Below are positions 52,153 through 62,208 of a DNA stretch of 64,000 nucleotides, piece by piece. The position numbers were made by a program, and so were the translations under genes. The notes under the pieces were generated by a model. The model made no database searches. It saw nothing but the letters and a program-made list of their open reading frames with translations, and was not told where the DNA came from. This DNA comes from Acinetobacter sp. ANC 5054 (GTDB taxonomy: Bacteria; Pseudomonadota; Gammaproteobacteria; Pseudomonadales; Moraxellaceae): assembly GCF_002135295.1 (NCBI RefSeq), contig NZ_NEGG01000003.1, positions 186,001 to 250,000 of the forward strand. Direction: 5' to 3'. Position 1 is the first letter of the stretch, and each line of letters opens with the position of its first letter.

Positions 52153-53691
52153 TTATTCTTCACGAACACCAGTCAAATCTACAGATGCAGCATCAATATT
52201 TACATCAATGTATGCAGGTGTATCATTTTTCGCAGAATCATTACGTTTCTGTTCTAATGCGGTTAAATAGTCTGCATCAATTCCACCAGCGACATATTTA
52301 CCATCAAATACAGAACAGTCAAAATCTTGTAGCTCAGGTACTTTCTTGGTACGAACAGCCGCTTTAAGATCTTCTAGATCTTGGAAAATTAAACGGTCTG
52401 CACCGATAATTTCACGAATTTCTTCAACACTACGATCTGATGCAATCAGTTCAGATTTTGCTGGCATATCAATACCATACACATTTGGATATTTCACCAT
52501 TGGCGCAGCAGAAGCAAAGAATACTTTTTTCGCACCCGCATCACGTGCCATCTGAATAATTTCATTACAGGTTGTACCACGCACAATCGAGTCATCGACT
52601 AAAAGTACGTTTTTGCCTTGGAACTCAAGCTCTACAGGGTTTAGCTTTTGACGCACTGATTTTTTACGCTGTTGCTGACCTGGCATAATGAAAGTACGAC
52701 CGATATAACGGTTCTTCATAAAGCCTTCGCGGAATTTAATTCCTAGCATGTTTGCAAGTTCAAGTGCAGAAGTACGTGAAGTATCAGGAATTGGAATTAC
52801 AACATCAATGTCGTGTTCATCACCCCATTCACGTAGAATTTTCTGCGCAAGTTTTTCACCCATTTTCAAACGTGCTTTGTATACAGAAATACCGTCAATC
52901 GTTGCATCTGGACGCGCAAAATAAACGTATTCAAAGATACATGGACGATACTCAGGCTCTGCTGCACATTGTTTAGTCGACATAACGCCGTCAGCAGTGA
53001 TGTAGATCGCTTCACCTGGGGCAATATCACGCTCAACTTTAAAGCCAAGTGCAGTAATCGCAACAGATTCTGAAGCAATAATATATTCCACACCCTTTTC
53101 AGTTTCACGAGAACCGTAGATCAATGGACGGATACCATTTGGATCACGGAAACCCACAAGACCTTGACCAGTGATCATCGCAACAACGGCATAACCACCT
53201 TTGCAACGCTCATGCACACGAGAAACAACATGGAAAATGTCATCTGCTGTTGGCGTTAACTTAGGACGCTTTTGCAGCTCATGTGCAAATACGTTTAACA
53301 AAACTTCTGAGTCTGAGTCCGTGTTCATATGACGTAAATCCGTCTTGAACAAATCATCATGAATTTCAGCTGCGTTGGTTAAATTACCGTTATGTGCAAG
53401 TGTGATGCCATAAGGTGAGTTTACATAAAATGGTTGTGCTTCAGCACTGCTCGAAGAACCTGCTGTTGGGTAACGCACATGGCCAATACCATAATTACCC
53501 TGTAACGCACGCATATGACGTGTGTGGAACACATCACGTACCATACCCGTATCTTTACGCAGGAATAAACGACCATCCTGACAAGTTACGATCCCTGCTG
53601 CATCCTGTCCACGATGTTGTAACATCGTTAACGCATCAAACAACATTTGGTTAACAGGTGATTTACCAGCTATACCAACTACTCCACACAT
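52153..53691 (-). CDS. purF: Amidophosphoribosyltransferase
   Basis: Protein of 512 residues for the first step of purine synthesis, glutamine plus PRPP to phosphoribosylamine. The N-terminal nucleophile Cys2 (MCGVVGIAG) begins the glutaminase domain; later RYPTAGSSS and AHNGNLTN. The PRPP-binding loop [13 protein letters not shown] lies near residue 365. No propeptide, as in E. coli. It follows cvpA by 24 bp, the usual cvpA-purF pair. Confidence 0.97.
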   Translation of the reverse strand: MCGVVGIAGKSPVNQMLFDALTMLQHRGQDAAGIVTCQDGRLFLRKDTGMVRDVFHTRHMRALQGNYGIGHVRYPTAGSSSSAEAQPFYVNSPYGITLAHNGNLTNAAEIHDDLFKTDLRHMNTDSDSEVLLNVFAHELQKRPKLTPTADDIFHVVSRVHERCKGGYAVVAMITGQGLVGFRDPNGIRPLIYGSRETEKGVEYIIASESVAITALGFKVERDIAPGEAIYITADGVMSTKQCAAEPEYRPCIFEYVYFARPDATIDGISVYKARLKMGEKLAQKILREWGDEHDIDVVIPIPDTSRTSALELANMLGIKFREGFMKNRYIGRTFIMPGQQQRKKSVRQKLNPVELEFQGKNVLLVDDSIVRGTTCNEIIQMARDAGAKKVFFASAAPMVKYPNVYGIDMPAKSELIASDRSVEEIREIIGADRLIFQDLEDLKAAVRTKKVPELQDFDCSVFDGKYVAGGIDADYLTALEQKRNDSAKNDTPAYIDVNIDAASVDLTGVREE

Positions 53692-53715
53692 AGCAACCTC
53701 GCAGACAAGCTAGGG

Positions 53716-54303
53716 TTAATAAAAAGGATTATTCGTTGATTCACCTGTCGAAGAGCGCCCTTGTTTATTCGGCGTCGCAGATGAAGGGTCAGAAGATTTC
53801 GGAGCATCTTCGGAATTAATATGATGAAGGGCTTGATTTGCAGCATCTTTAGACAACTCTGCTGCCCATGGTGCATACGGCAATAAAGACTGCACAACTT
53901 TAGATTGCTTCCAGTGCGGCGAACTTTCCACCCAAGGCCCGATGCCCTGCATAGTGATTAACACTACCAACAACCCTTTTAGGCTTCCGAAAACCCCACC
54001 CGCCAAACGATTTAACGGACCAAGTTTTAGGGTTTTCAAAATACTATTGAGCAACCAAGTTGCAATCCAAGTCAATACAACGATAAGCAATACAATAAAT
54101 GCAAACGCTGCAATTTTTTGTACCACTGGATCTGTACTGAGCGCCGACATCGAAGGTGCGAGAATGGTTGCATATTTTGCCGCAACGACAAGTGCAAGAA
54201 TCCATCCTATCAAGTTCGCAAAGGCTTTAATAAATCCTTGACGCAAACCGTTCAGCCCTCCAATGAGCAATATAATCAGTATGAAGATATCAATGGTATT
54301 CAT
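53716..54303 (-). CDS. cvpA: CvpA family membrane protein
   Basis: Protein of 195 residues. DIFILIILLIGGLNGLRQGFIKAFANLIGWI at the start and two to three further helices, with LAGGVFGSLKGLLVV, are typical of CvpA, linked to colicin V production and envelope stress tolerance. The C-terminus is a Ser/Pro-rich soluble tail. It lies between pyrD (5 bp upstream) and purF. Confidence 0.92.
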   Translation of the reverse strand: MNTIDIFILIILLIGGLNGLRQGFIKAFANLIGWILALVVAAKYATILAPSMSALSTDPVVQKIAAFAFIVLLIVVLTWIATWLLNSILKTLKLGPLNRLAGGVFGSLKGLLVVLITMQGIGPWVESSPHWKQSKVVQSLLPYAPWAAELSKDAANQALHHINSEDAPKSSDPSSATPNKQGRSSTGESTNNPFY

Positions 54304-54308
54304 GATAT

Positions 54309-55310
54309 TTACAATACATCTACGCAGTCTTTTACAAGTCCAGGACCTGTATATATGAGGCCACTATAAACTTGTACAAGGGTTGCGCCCGCTTCTTTTT
54401 TCGCTACAGCATCAGCACCAGATAAAATTCCACCAACACCAATCAGAGGAATGCGACCATTTAAAATTTTAGCAAATGCAGCCAAACATGCCGTACTTTT
54501 CTCAAATACTGGCGCACCAGACAAGCCACCCGCTTCATCACCAAAAGGTAGTCCTTCAACGCCTTCACGAGATAATGTGGTATTGGTAACTATCAAACCA
54601 TCAATTTTGCAATTTAACAATTGTTGCGCGATAAAATTAATATCTTCAGGTTCTAAATCTGGAGCAACTTTTAACACAAGCGGTACATAGTGTTGAAATT
54701 CTTCAGCAAGTTCAAGCTGACGTTGTTTCAATGTTTCGAGTAATTTGGTTAATGCATCACCACTTTGCAAACTACGTAAGTTTTTCGTGTTTGGAGAGGA
54801 AATGTTCACCGTAATATATGATGCGTAGTTATAAACTTTTTCTAAGCAAATCAAATAATCATCAACAGCATTTTCTACAGGTGTTGCAGCATTTTTACCA
54901 ATATTGATGCCAAGCACGCCTTTAAATTTAGCTGCTTTCACATTTGCAATGAGTTGGTCTACCCCATCATTATTAAAACCCATACGGTTAATAATGGCTT
55001 TTGCTTTAGGTAACCGGAATAGACGCGGTTCCGGATTGCCCGGCTGAGGAAGTGGTGTAATGGTACCAATTTCAATGAAGCCAAAGCCTTGAGCGGCTAG
55101 CGCATCAATATAAGCACCGTTTTTATCAAGACCTGCCGCCAAACCAACTGGATTAGGGAATTCAATTCCCATACAGGTTACTGGTTTAGACGCCACGTTT
55201 TGACGCATCATTCCCATTTTATGAGAAGATTTCAACAGCGATAGTGTCAGCTCATGTGCACGCTCTGGTGCTAAGGTAAACAACAAAGGGCGGGCTAGAG
55301 AATACAACAT
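54309..55310 (-). CDS. pyrD: Dihydroorotate dehydrogenase (quinone), class 2
   Basis: FMN enzyme of 333 residues oxidising dihydroorotate to orotate in pyrimidine synthesis, coupled to the quinone pool at the inner membrane. N-terminal amphipathic segment [21 protein letters not shown] for membrane binding, then [46 protein letters not shown] with the catalytic Ser, and the FMN-phosphate loop [12 protein letters not shown]. It is the first gene of a purine-pyrimidine operon with cvpA and purF. Confidence 0.97.
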   Translation of the reverse strand: MLYSLARPLLFTLAPERAHELTLSLLKSSHKMGMMRQNVASKPVTCMGIEFPNPVGLAAGLDKNGAYIDALAAQGFGFIEIGTITPLPQPGNPEPRLFRLPKAKAIINRMGFNNDGVDQLIANVKAAKFKGVLGINIGKNAATPVENAVDDYLICLEKVYNYASYITVNISSPNTKNLRSLQSGDALTKLLETLKQRQLELAEEFQHYVPLVLKVAPDLEPEDINFIAQQLLNCKIDGLIVTNTTLSREGVEGLPFGDEAGGLSGAPVFEKSTACLAAFAKILNGRIPLIGVGGILSGADAVAKKEAGATLVQVYSGLIYTGPGLVKDCVDVL

Positions 55311-55400
55311 ATCTATAAAAGTCTACTGCTTTTTAAGTCGGCATATTATAGGCACAGCATCACAAAAACACCATGCTTAGCAGATCTTTATTTTTACCAA

Positions 55401-55880
55401 TTATTGTACAGTCGCTGTTAATTTAACCTGCCCTGCTTCAGAACTAAATTCCATCTTTTCAATGCTTAAGCCCATTTGCACTAATTGCGTGAGGAAATTT
55501 GCCAAGATCGCATAATTTTCATGCATTACAGCAAGCTGAATTTGTTCACCCATTTGTTGTGATGCAACCGACAAACTTTGCTGCTGTGCAACACGTTGTA
55601 CTTTTTCTAAAGCTGTCATTTGAGTGTCACTAGCAGGCTTCATGGTAACAGCATTACTTTGCATCCAAACAACGGTGTCTTTTAATTCATTAACCCGCTT
55701 TTGCTGAAAATTCGCCGCCTTATTCATATAAAATAATGCCGCTCCAACCGCAGCAACAATGACAAAGATACTGGTAAAAATCACCATGATGCGTTCACGT
55801 AAAGTCAAACGATCTAAATAATCGGTAATACGCTCTACTTGCAGGTCTATACGCTGCTGAAACTGTTCCATTTTTGTCAT
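55401..55880 (-). CDS. gspM: Type II secretion protein GspM
   Basis: Protein of 159 residues with a short cytoplasmic N-terminus, one membrane helix (about 31-50) preceded by LTLRERIMV, and a periplasmic ferredoxin-like domain, the layout of GspM/XcpZ. It works in the inner-membrane platform with GspL. The gene overlaps gspL by one nucleotide. Confidence 0.88.
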   Translation of the reverse strand: MTKMEQFQQRIDLQVERITDYLDRLTLRERIMVIFTSIFVIVAAVGAALFYMNKAANFQQKRVNELKDTVVWMQSNAVTMKPASDTQMTALEKVQRVAQQQSLSVASQQMGEQIQLAVMHENYAILANFLTQLVQMGLSIEKMEFSSEAGQVKLTATVQ

Positions 55881-57019
55881 TATTGTACTTTCACCAATCC
55901 AATGGCACCATTTGCACCGGGTTGAATATTTCCTAACTCAGCTTTAAAACCTTGTTGTTTTAATTGATTCATTAGGTTTTGTAGGACTTCTGCAGAATTG
56001 GCTTTCAGTTCCATATTCAACATGGATGCATCATAACTCACGCGATTAGCCACAATTTGATTTTGCATCAACACCGGACCAATTCGACTTAACAGCGACA
56101 ATGCTTGTGCATTACCCGTTTGGCTTTGACGTAGCTGCGCTTCAAATTGACTTCTTAAAGTCTGCTCTGTTACAGGATAATTTTGTCCAAACCAATATTT
56201 AAATTGATCAATTGCCTGATTGGCCGTGATATTTGCAACTTTCTTATATTGATACCAACGCACAGCATCATAACTAAATTGGATAATCAAGGCTGCCACC
56301 AATACCGCAGCACATGCCTTCCAATAACCAGAGACACCACTATTGCTTTTGGCTTTTGGTAATACATTTAAAGGATGCTGTTTTGGCTTCTTGATCTGAG
56401 GCAATTCATAATAAAAAGACTCAATTTGATCACGTATAATTGCTGATTCTAGGCAATGGGTTTGATCTGCACTCAGGTTGGAAATCTTATACTTAGGCTG
56501 CTCCGTTTGATAATCCAAAAATAATGCCAAATCATCAACCGACTGCCCCCAATATTCCCCATTCCGTACCAAAAGATGACCGGTTACATTCGCCAATACA
56601 TATTGATTATCTTCAGGATTTGGCAAGACTAAGAAGTCAGGCAGTAGAGAAATAACTTTCACAGGAATGAGTGTCAGCGCATGCTGCATAGTTTCAACAG
56701 CACTATTAGCAATCCCCATCACAGTCAAATGATCTGGATTCTCAAAATGATGTAACACTTTCATCGAATCGAGCGGCAGAATCACGTACTCTTCTAGGAG
56801 ATATTTCACCCCATCTGGTCCCAATTTTTTATATTGTGCTTTTGGGAAATTTTGTTGAATGATTTGCACATCACGGCTTGGAAAAAATACAACCGCATCT
56901 TTTCCTGCATGTGGCTGAATTTCCTGAATCAGCTGTTCAAGTGTAGATGACTGTTTCCAGAAATCCCCTTCTGACCATTGCCAAACCCCATTGGCTTCTG
57001 GCATCCATAAATACAACAT
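55880..57019 (-). CDS. gspL: Type II secretion protein GspL
   Basis: Protein of 379 residues. The N-terminal cytoplasmic actin-like domain (about 1-230, with KYLLEEYVILPLDSMKVLHH) recruits the ATPase GspE; one membrane helix at about 236-255 (KACAAVLVAALIIQF); then a periplasmic domain that pairs with GspM. Together with gspM this is one of several dispersed gsp loci in Acinetobacter. Confidence 0.92.
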   Translation of the reverse strand: MLYLWMPEANGVWQWSEGDFWKQSSTLEQLIQEIQPHAGKDAVVFFPSRDVQIIQQNFPKAQYKKLGPDGVKYLLEEYVILPLDSMKVLHHFENPDHLTVMGIANSAVETMQHALTLIPVKVISLLPDFLVLPNPEDNQYVLANVTGHLLVRNGEYWGQSVDDLALFLDYQTEQPKYKISNLSADQTHCLESAIIRDQIESFYYELPQIKKPKQHPLNVLPKAKSNSGVSGYWKACAAVLVAALIIQFSYDAVRWYQYKKVANITANQAIDQFKYWFGQNYPVTEQTLRSQFEAQLRQSQTGNAQALSLLSRIGPVLMQNQIVANRVSYDASMLNMELKANSAEVLQNLMNQLKQQGFKAELGNIQPGANGAIGLVKVQ

Positions 57020-57048
57020 TGATTATTTTCTGCCGTTTTAATTGGTTT

Positions 57049-57504
57049 TTATATAGATGGTATAAACGTTTTAATTTGTGTAGACAAGCCCGGTGCGATC
57101 ACAGCCTGATCATAAATACGCGCTTCTGCTAAAGCGTAAGGATTAAAAAACTCTGAAACCAACAAAGCTGCCATGTGTGCCACTACATTCATGTGACAAA
57201 CCACAACAATGGATTCATACGGTAAATGTGATAACCATTCAACGGCAACTTTTGCATCATCATCAGGTTTAATTGTATTACAGACCACTACAGGGACATT
57301 TGGGAAATAAGATTGTAAATGTGCCAAGGTTTGTTGAGCACGCAATAATGGACTCACCACAAAGACTTCAGGTCGAATCACATTTTTTAAATACGCTGCG
57401 GTTTCAGCCGCTTGCGTTTCACCGCGCTCTGTTAAAGGACGTTTAACATCATCTCCCATAATCGGCGGCGCTGCTTCACCATGTCGCACTAAAGTCAGTT
57501 GCAT
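57049..57504 (-). CDS. sixA: Phosphohistidine phosphatase SixA
   Basis: Histidine-phosphatase-superfamily protein of 151 residues. The catalytic VRHGEA motif is at the N-terminus, followed by RPLTERGETQAAETA and VSPLLRAQQTL, and the second His in VVVCHMNVV. SixA removes phosphate from His residues of phosphorelay or PTS proteins. It is 29 bp upstream of gspL on the same strand. Confidence 0.9.
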   Translation of the reverse strand: MQLTLVRHGEAAPPIMGDDVKRPLTERGETQAAETAAYLKNVIRPEVFVVSPLLRAQQTLAHLQSYFPNVPVVVCNTIKPDDDAKVAVEWLSHLPYESIVVVCHMNVVAHMAALLVSEFFNPYALAEARIYDQAVIAPGLSTQIKTFIPSI

Positions 57505-57582
57505 AAAATTTCCCTATAATATTCCGCACATTATATACAGCTCATATGACAATGTAATGATCTTGTTCGAGATTGAACTGCA

Positions 57583-58656
57583 TCAAACTTGCTGATGTGG
57601 TAACACAAACTCAACATCACTACGATGACCATTTTTCATCAGTGACAATGCAATATTTAATGCAGGTGCACCCTCAAAAATAACTTCATATAAGGCACTG
57701 GTAATTGGCATATACACACCCAACTCTTCCGAACGTGAACGCACTTGTACGATAGTATTGATCCCTTCGGCGGTTTGACCAAGTTCTGTTGTGGCTTGTT
57801 CCAAGGTTTTACCACTTCCGAGTGCAAACCCAACTTGATAATTACGACTGAGTGGACTGCTGCACGTTGCGAATAAATCACCCACACCTGAAAGGCCAAG
57901 GAATGTTAAAGGATTGGCACCCAACTTCACAGCAAAGCGACTCATTTCAGCTAATGCACGGGTCAAAATCATACTCTTAGTATTTTCACCCACACCATAG
58001 GCCGCAGCGAGTCCCATCGCAACTGCATAGATATTTTTAAGTGCGCCGCCCAATTCAACACCATGGACATCATCACTAGCAAAGACACGGAATAAAGCGC
58101 TATGCAATGCTTGCTGTACGGCATAGCGAACCAACTCAGATTGGCTAGCAATAACTGTGCCTGCTGGCTGACCTGCAACAATTTCTTTTGCTAAGTTTGG
58201 ACCAGAAAGTACGCCATAAGGCACTTCAGGAAGTTCTTCACGGATAATATCACTCATAAAACTGAAGGTTTTAGCTTCAATGCCTTTGGTCAGTGATACC
58301 ACTGCTTGTGAAGTCATAAATGGTTTAATTTGCTGTAAAACGCTACGAAAAGAATGGCTTGGAATCGCAACCAAAATAATATCGCGGTCACGAACCGCTT
58401 TTTCCAAATTTGATTCAGCGACCAAACCCGCCTCTAATTGAAAATCTGGTAAATAGCGCTTGTTTATATGTGTGGCATTGATATCCGCTGCGACGGCTTC
58501 ATCACGAATCCAGATCATGGTATCACAGCCATTACGTACAGCTGTATTTGCCATCGCTGTACCAAAGCTACCACCACCTAAAACCGTCACACGAAGTGCC
58601 GTTTTTTGGTCTACAGATACTGGGCTTACTAGACTTGCAAAATCAAGTTCCGACAT
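57583..58656 (-). CDS. gpsA: Glycerol-3-phosphate dehydrogenase [NAD(P)+]
   Basis: Protein of 357 residues (usually about 335-340) making sn-glycerol-3-phosphate for phospholipid synthesis. NAD-binding VLGGGSFGTAMANTAVRNG near 25, ILVAIPSHSFR, SLTKGIE, LSGPNLAKEI, catalytic Lys in LGGALKNIYAVAMG and GLSGVGDLFATCSSPLSRN. The extra length is an about 20-residue N-terminal extension ahead of the Rossmann fold. Confidence 0.96.
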   Translation of the reverse strand: MSELDFASLVSPVSVDQKTALRVTVLGGGSFGTAMANTAVRNGCDTMIWIRDEAVAADINATHINKRYLPDFQLEAGLVAESNLEKAVRDRDIILVAIPSHSFRSVLQQIKPFMTSQAVVSLTKGIEAKTFSFMSDIIREELPEVPYGVLSGPNLAKEIVAGQPAGTVIASQSELVRYAVQQALHSALFRVFASDDVHGVELGGALKNIYAVAMGLAAAYGVGENTKSMILTRALAEMSRFAVKLGANPLTFLGLSGVGDLFATCSSPLSRNYQVGFALGSGKTLEQATTELGQTAEGINTIVQVRSRSEELGVYMPITSALYEVIFEGAPALNIALSLMKNGHRSDVEFVLPHQQV

Positions 58657-58696
58657 TGTTATTTTATCCTAATCTCTCTATTTATCTTTTTCAGAA

Positions 58697-59287
58697 TTAT
58701 TGGTTCGCCGTGTGCCACTTGCGCACAAATTCAGTTGATGCAATTTCTGCACGTGCTGGAATCGCTTTTACAGCTGTTCCTATATAAATAATGCCCGATA
58801 TTAAATCGCGTTCAGACAAGCCCAAAGCTTGTTTAAATAATTTTGATTCGACTACAGCTCCACTACGCCACATAGTCGAAAAGCCTTGCACTTGAAGTGA
58901 CAACAAGAAATTTTGAATTGCAGCACCTGAACTTAATATTTGCTCAAAGTGTGGAACTTTTGAATGATCTTGCAATTGTGTTAAAGCAAGTACCAATAGT
59001 GGTGCACGAAATGGGTGATGTTTAACCCGTTCTAATTGCGCTGCTTCAGTTTGCCCTGTATCCGCCAAAGCATGTGACAACAATTCACCAAATGCTTCAC
59101 GTTCAGACTCAGGAATCACTACAAACCGTGTCGGTTTGAGACGATGATGATCTGGCGCAGTTAATGCTGCCTGAAATGCTTTTTCCAATTGCTCAGCATT
59201 CGGCGCAGGCTCAATTAAATGCCCAATCGACTGACGCTGATGAATATTTTGATGAACTGTATCGACCGCTGAATTTAGAATTGACAT
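58697..59287 (-). CDS. Nitroreductase family protein, YdjA-like
   Basis: Protein of 196 residues of the small, FMN-binding nitroreductase fold. Marks are RQSIGHLIEPAPNAEQLEKAFQAALTAPDHHRLKPTRFVVI (the FMN-binding RxSxxxL and DHxxLxPWrf region of YdjA) and GAAIQNFLLSLQVQGFSTMWRSG. Probably reduces nitro compounds or quinones with NAD(P)H. Upstream of gpsA on the same strand. Confidence 0.88.
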   Translation of the reverse strand: MSILNSAVDTVHQNIHQRQSIGHLIEPAPNAEQLEKAFQAALTAPDHHRLKPTRFVVIPESEREAFGELLSHALADTGQTEAAQLERVKHHPFRAPLLVLALTQLQDHSKVPHFEQILSSGAAIQNFLLSLQVQGFSTMWRSGAVVESKLFKQALGLSERDLISGIIYIGTAVKAIPARAEIASTEFVRKWHTANQ

Positions 59288-59499
59288 CTATGCACTGTAC
59301 TTAAAAACTATGTCTCAAGATTAGCATATTCTCAATGACTTACTCTAGAATGTTTCGATTTGAAAATTTGTAAAACCACATAAACAGCTACATTCACAGT
59401 TTCACTATAAAAAGCTGCATAATCAGTACAGTACCTCCCTGTTCTATAAGCATTTTTATGTTCCAATTAATCAAAATGTTTCTTCATTCGGGGCTATCC

Positions 59500-59889
59500 A
59501 TGAAATCTATGAAAACAACAGCAACGATTGTGACTTCAATGAGTGCAGCTATTTTGCTTTCTGCATGTGCGAGCACACCATCTAAATCTTTAGCGATTCA
59601 AAAACCCAACAATCAATATGAAGTCACAGCTGTCGGCAAAACCAGCTTAACGGCAAAAAATAATGCAATTGCTGCGGCAAACAGCACTTGTGGTAAAAAT
59701 GCCACCCCTATCGTTGTTGATGAAAGACAAGAATACAACGGCGTATTAAAAGGGGTTGTGGATGAAAAAACTGGACAAATGATTCAAGCTGCTGCTGGTG
59801 TACTTGGCTCAATCACAGGTAATAACGGCAATATCAGTAAAGATGACGATTATCAAACGGTACTAACTTTTACCTGTCGTGCAAATTAA
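59500..59889 (+). CDS. Small lipoprotein, unknown function
   Basis: About 129 residues from MKSMKTTATIV, with GGGG 6 nt upstream; the frame is open 14 codons further but that part has no signal features. Lipobox LSAC at about residues 20-23 followed by Ala, so outer-membrane sorting. The mature part has TAKNNAIAAANSTCGKN and a final LTFTCRAN, two Cys that may pair, and a YEVTAVGKTSL strand region. Not a family I can name. Confidence 0.75.
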   Translation: MKSMKTTATIVTSMSAAILLSACASTPSKSLAIQKPNNQYEVTAVGKTSLTAKNNAIAAANSTCGKNATPIVVDERQEYNGVLKGVVDEKTGQMIQAAAGVLGSITGNNGNISKDDDYQTVLTFTCRAN

Positions 59890-59944
59890 TTCTTAAGTGC
59901 ATGTTTATACTTAAGTACATCCGCATTTAAATCATATGCATAAA

Positions 59945-59974
59945 GAAAAGCCACCGATGGGTGGCTTTTTTTAT
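59945..59974. terminator. Bidirectional terminator
   Basis: AAAAGCCACC / GGTGGCTTTTTTT stem with a GAT loop between convergent genes. Confidence 0.92.
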
Positions 59975-59995
59975 TTCGAAGAACACAAAGTCAAA

Positions 59996-61147
59996 TTAGC
60001 AATAACCATCTAGACGTGTTAACGGTAATTTTTGACCAATGGCTTTTTCAATTTCTGGTAAAGAAAATGCATCATCTTCAGATAAGAAACTGATACTTAC
60101 ACCACGTGTACCCGCACGTCCTGTACGACCGATACGATGCACATAGTCATCTGACTGTTCAGGCAAGGTAAAGTTCACCACATGCGATACACCGTCAACG
60201 TGAATCCCACGACCTGCAACATCGGTTGCGATCATGATGTTATGTTGACCATTCTTAAACTGATCGAGCATTTTCAGACGTTTGTCTTGAGCGATTTCAC
60301 CTGACAACATCACCACTTTATAACCATCTTTCTTCAAGTGATCATATAACTTACGCACTTGATCGCGACGATTGGCGAAAATCATCACTTTCTCAATCGG
60401 CTCATCGCGTAAGATATCTTCTAGCAGCTTATATTTGTCAGATTTCGCTACCATATACACACGCTGTTCAACGTCAGCATTGGTTTTCTTTTCTGGTTCA
60501 ATTTCAACGGTTACAGGTTCAAATAACCATTGCTGAGCCAAGTTCAACACGTCATAACTAAATGTAGCGGAGAACATTAGGGTTTGGCGTTGTTCTTTAC
60601 GCGGTGAGAAACGCACAATACGCTTAACAGATGGGATGAAACCCATATCTAATAAACGGTCAGCCTCATCAATCACCAAAAACTCAATTTGATCTAACCA
60701 AACTTCTTTTTGCTCGACGAAGTCAATCAGACGACCTGGCGTTGCCACCATAATGTCAACGAAATTACGATTGAGTAGATTTTTTTGTTTATCGAAATCA
60801 ACGCCACCTAGTAATGTCATAACATTGAGGTCTGTAAATTTCACCAACTCTTTTGCATCGCTTTCAATTTGCAAAGCGAGTTCGCGTGTAGGTGCCAAAA
60901 TCAAAGCACGTGGTTCACCACGAAAGCGCTGTTCTTTAATTGGATTATTCAACAAGTCGTTAATCACACTGACTAAAAACGCAGCTGTTTTACCCGTACC
61001 TGTCTGAGCACGACCAATCGCATCATGGCCCGCCAATGTAAATTTTAAAACCTTTTGCTGAATCGGCGTCATATCCTTAAAACCTAAAGCATCAATCGCT
61101 TTTTTTAGGTTTGGATGTAAATTTAAGGTTTCAAAACCTGATGACAT
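59996..61147 (-). CDS. rhlB: DEAD-box RNA helicase, RhlB-like
   Basis: ATP-dependent RNA helicase of 383 residues. Motifs in order: Q motif FKDMTPIQQ, I AQTGTGKT, Ia PTRELALQI, Ib TPGR, II DEAD (VIDEADRLLD), III SAT, IV IFANRR, V ATDVAGRGIH and VI HRIGRTGRAG. The EPEKKT linker and the end SLPEIEKAIGQKLPLTRLD resemble RhlB. A long C-terminal extension, as in RhlE or DeaD, is absent. RhlB works in RNA turnover with RNase E. The exact paralogue (RhlB or RhlE) is less certain. Confidence 0.85.
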   Translation of the reverse strand: MSSGFETLNLHPNLKKAIDALGFKDMTPIQQKVLKFTLAGHDAIGRAQTGTGKTAAFLVSVINDLLNNPIKEQRFRGEPRALILAPTRELALQIESDAKELVKFTDLNVMTLLGGVDFDKQKNLLNRNFVDIMVATPGRLIDFVEQKEVWLDQIEFLVIDEADRLLDMGFIPSVKRIVRFSPRKEQRQTLMFSATFSYDVLNLAQQWLFEPVTVEIEPEKKTNADVEQRVYMVAKSDKYKLLEDILRDEPIEKVMIFANRRDQVRKLYDHLKKDGYKVVMLSGEIAQDKRLKMLDQFKNGQHNIMIATDVAGRGIHVDGVSHVVNFTLPEQSDDYVHRIGRTGRAGTRGVSISFLSEDDAFSLPEIEKAIGQKLPLTRLDGYC

Positions 61148-61192
61148 AAATGTGCCCTAAATGAATAATCACAAAATTCTAATGCATTATAA

Positions 61193-61226
61193 ACAAAAAA
61201 CGCCCCAATTTACATTGGAGCGTTTT
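61193..61226 (-). terminator. Terminator of the cold shock gene
   Basis: Minus strand AACGCTCCAAT / ATTGGGGCGTT stem followed by a long T run. Confidence 0.88.
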
Positions 61227-61243
61227 ATCGTACAATTAGACGA

Positions 61244-61456
61244 TTAGTCTAATGGTTGTACTTCTTCAGCTTGAAAGCCTTTTTGACCTTTTACAACACT
61301 GAATTCTACGCGTTGGCCGTCACGAAGTGAACGGTGACCGTCACCCATGATTGCGCGGAAATGAACGAATACATCGTCGCCGCCGTTACGTTGAATAAAG
61401 CCGAAGCCTTTAGTGTCGTTGAACCATTTAACAACGCCTTGTTCGCGAGCTGTCAT
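61244..61456 (-). CDS. CspA-family cold shock protein
   Basis: 70 residues, single OB-fold cold shock domain. RNP1 KGFGFIQ and RNP2 DVFVHF are intact, with the starting GVVKWFND and closing [10 protein letters not shown] typical. Such proteins melt RNA secondary structure. AAGGATTAA lies upstream of the ATG. The long untranslated stretch before it is typical of cold shock mRNAs. Which of the paralogous csp genes it is cannot be told. Confidence 0.95.
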   Translation of the reverse strand: MTAREQGVVKWFNDTKGFGFIQRNGGDDVFVHFRAIMGDGHRSLRDGQRVEFSVVKGQKGFQAEEVQPLD

Positions 61457-61831
61457 AAGTTAATCCTTATCGTACTTAAAAAAGAAGGACCACCCGGTGT
61501 TGCAAACAGCAGACTTGACAAGGTTAAAAAATATTTTTATTTCTAAGCTTGTAATCATTCTGTAAAACTATCAACAAAATCCCGGTTACATCCAAATATA
61601 TCAAGAGTTAAAAAGGCTTCACAGCCTATAAAAATCTTAATAACACAATGAGCTTAACACGGGTTCACACCAAATAATAGATTTTTTTGATCTAATTTCC
61701 TTTTGAATAATCTTATTTTTTCACATACTTTGAGCAATAATTGAGGTGCATTTTTTGCCGATTAATTGTTGGGATTTGGCACCTTATTTGCTAATATTTC
61801 CATAGATTGGTAAATATGTTGGAATTGTGTT
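61457..61831. other. Divergent leader/promoter region of csp and tusA-like genes
   Basis: About 375 AT-rich bases without a gene. Part is probably the long 5' untranslated leader of the cold shock gene on the minus strand; no clear cold-box is identified. The right end holds the promoter of the TusA-like gene. Confidence 0.45.
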
Positions 61832-62065
61832 GTGAATGCTGGGGAAAAGTCGGTAATAACAGTTGATGCTATGGGTAAACCCTGCCCAATGCCTTTGCTG
61901 ATGCTCAAAAAAGCACTAAAAAATAGTCCAGAGCAAATATTACTCTTAAAGTCATCAGATCCGCACAGTCAACAGGATGTATCACGTTACTGTCAAATAC
62001 ATCATTTAAACTGTGAAATGAACAAAATTTCAGATTGTGAATATCATTACTTAATTGAATCTTAA
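61832..62065 (+). CDS. TusA/SirA-family sulfur-carrier-like protein
   Basis: 77 residues with GTG start (GGAA 7 nt upstream). The signature DAMGKPCPMPLLMLKKAL holds the CPxP motif that in TusA carries persulfide sulfur and caps the N-terminal helix. The rest is the usual two-layer alpha-beta fold. Differs from typical TusA in the C-terminal half, so it may be a YedF- or SirA-like relative. It lies 143 bp upstream of rpoH. Confidence 0.85.
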   Translation: MNAGEKSVITVDAMGKPCPMPLLMLKKALKNSPEQILLLKSSDPHSQQDVSRYCQIHHLNCEMNKISDCEYHYLIES

Positions 62066-62208
62066 TAAGATTAAGTTAAACATATTTGCTTCATATTTGC
62101 ATAAAACTTTACATTTCTATACCCAAATTTCCATTTTTTGCTAGATTATTGGATTAAGATGAACCTTAGTTATTGGGCTTACCCATTTTTAGTTCTCAAG
62201 GAGAAAAC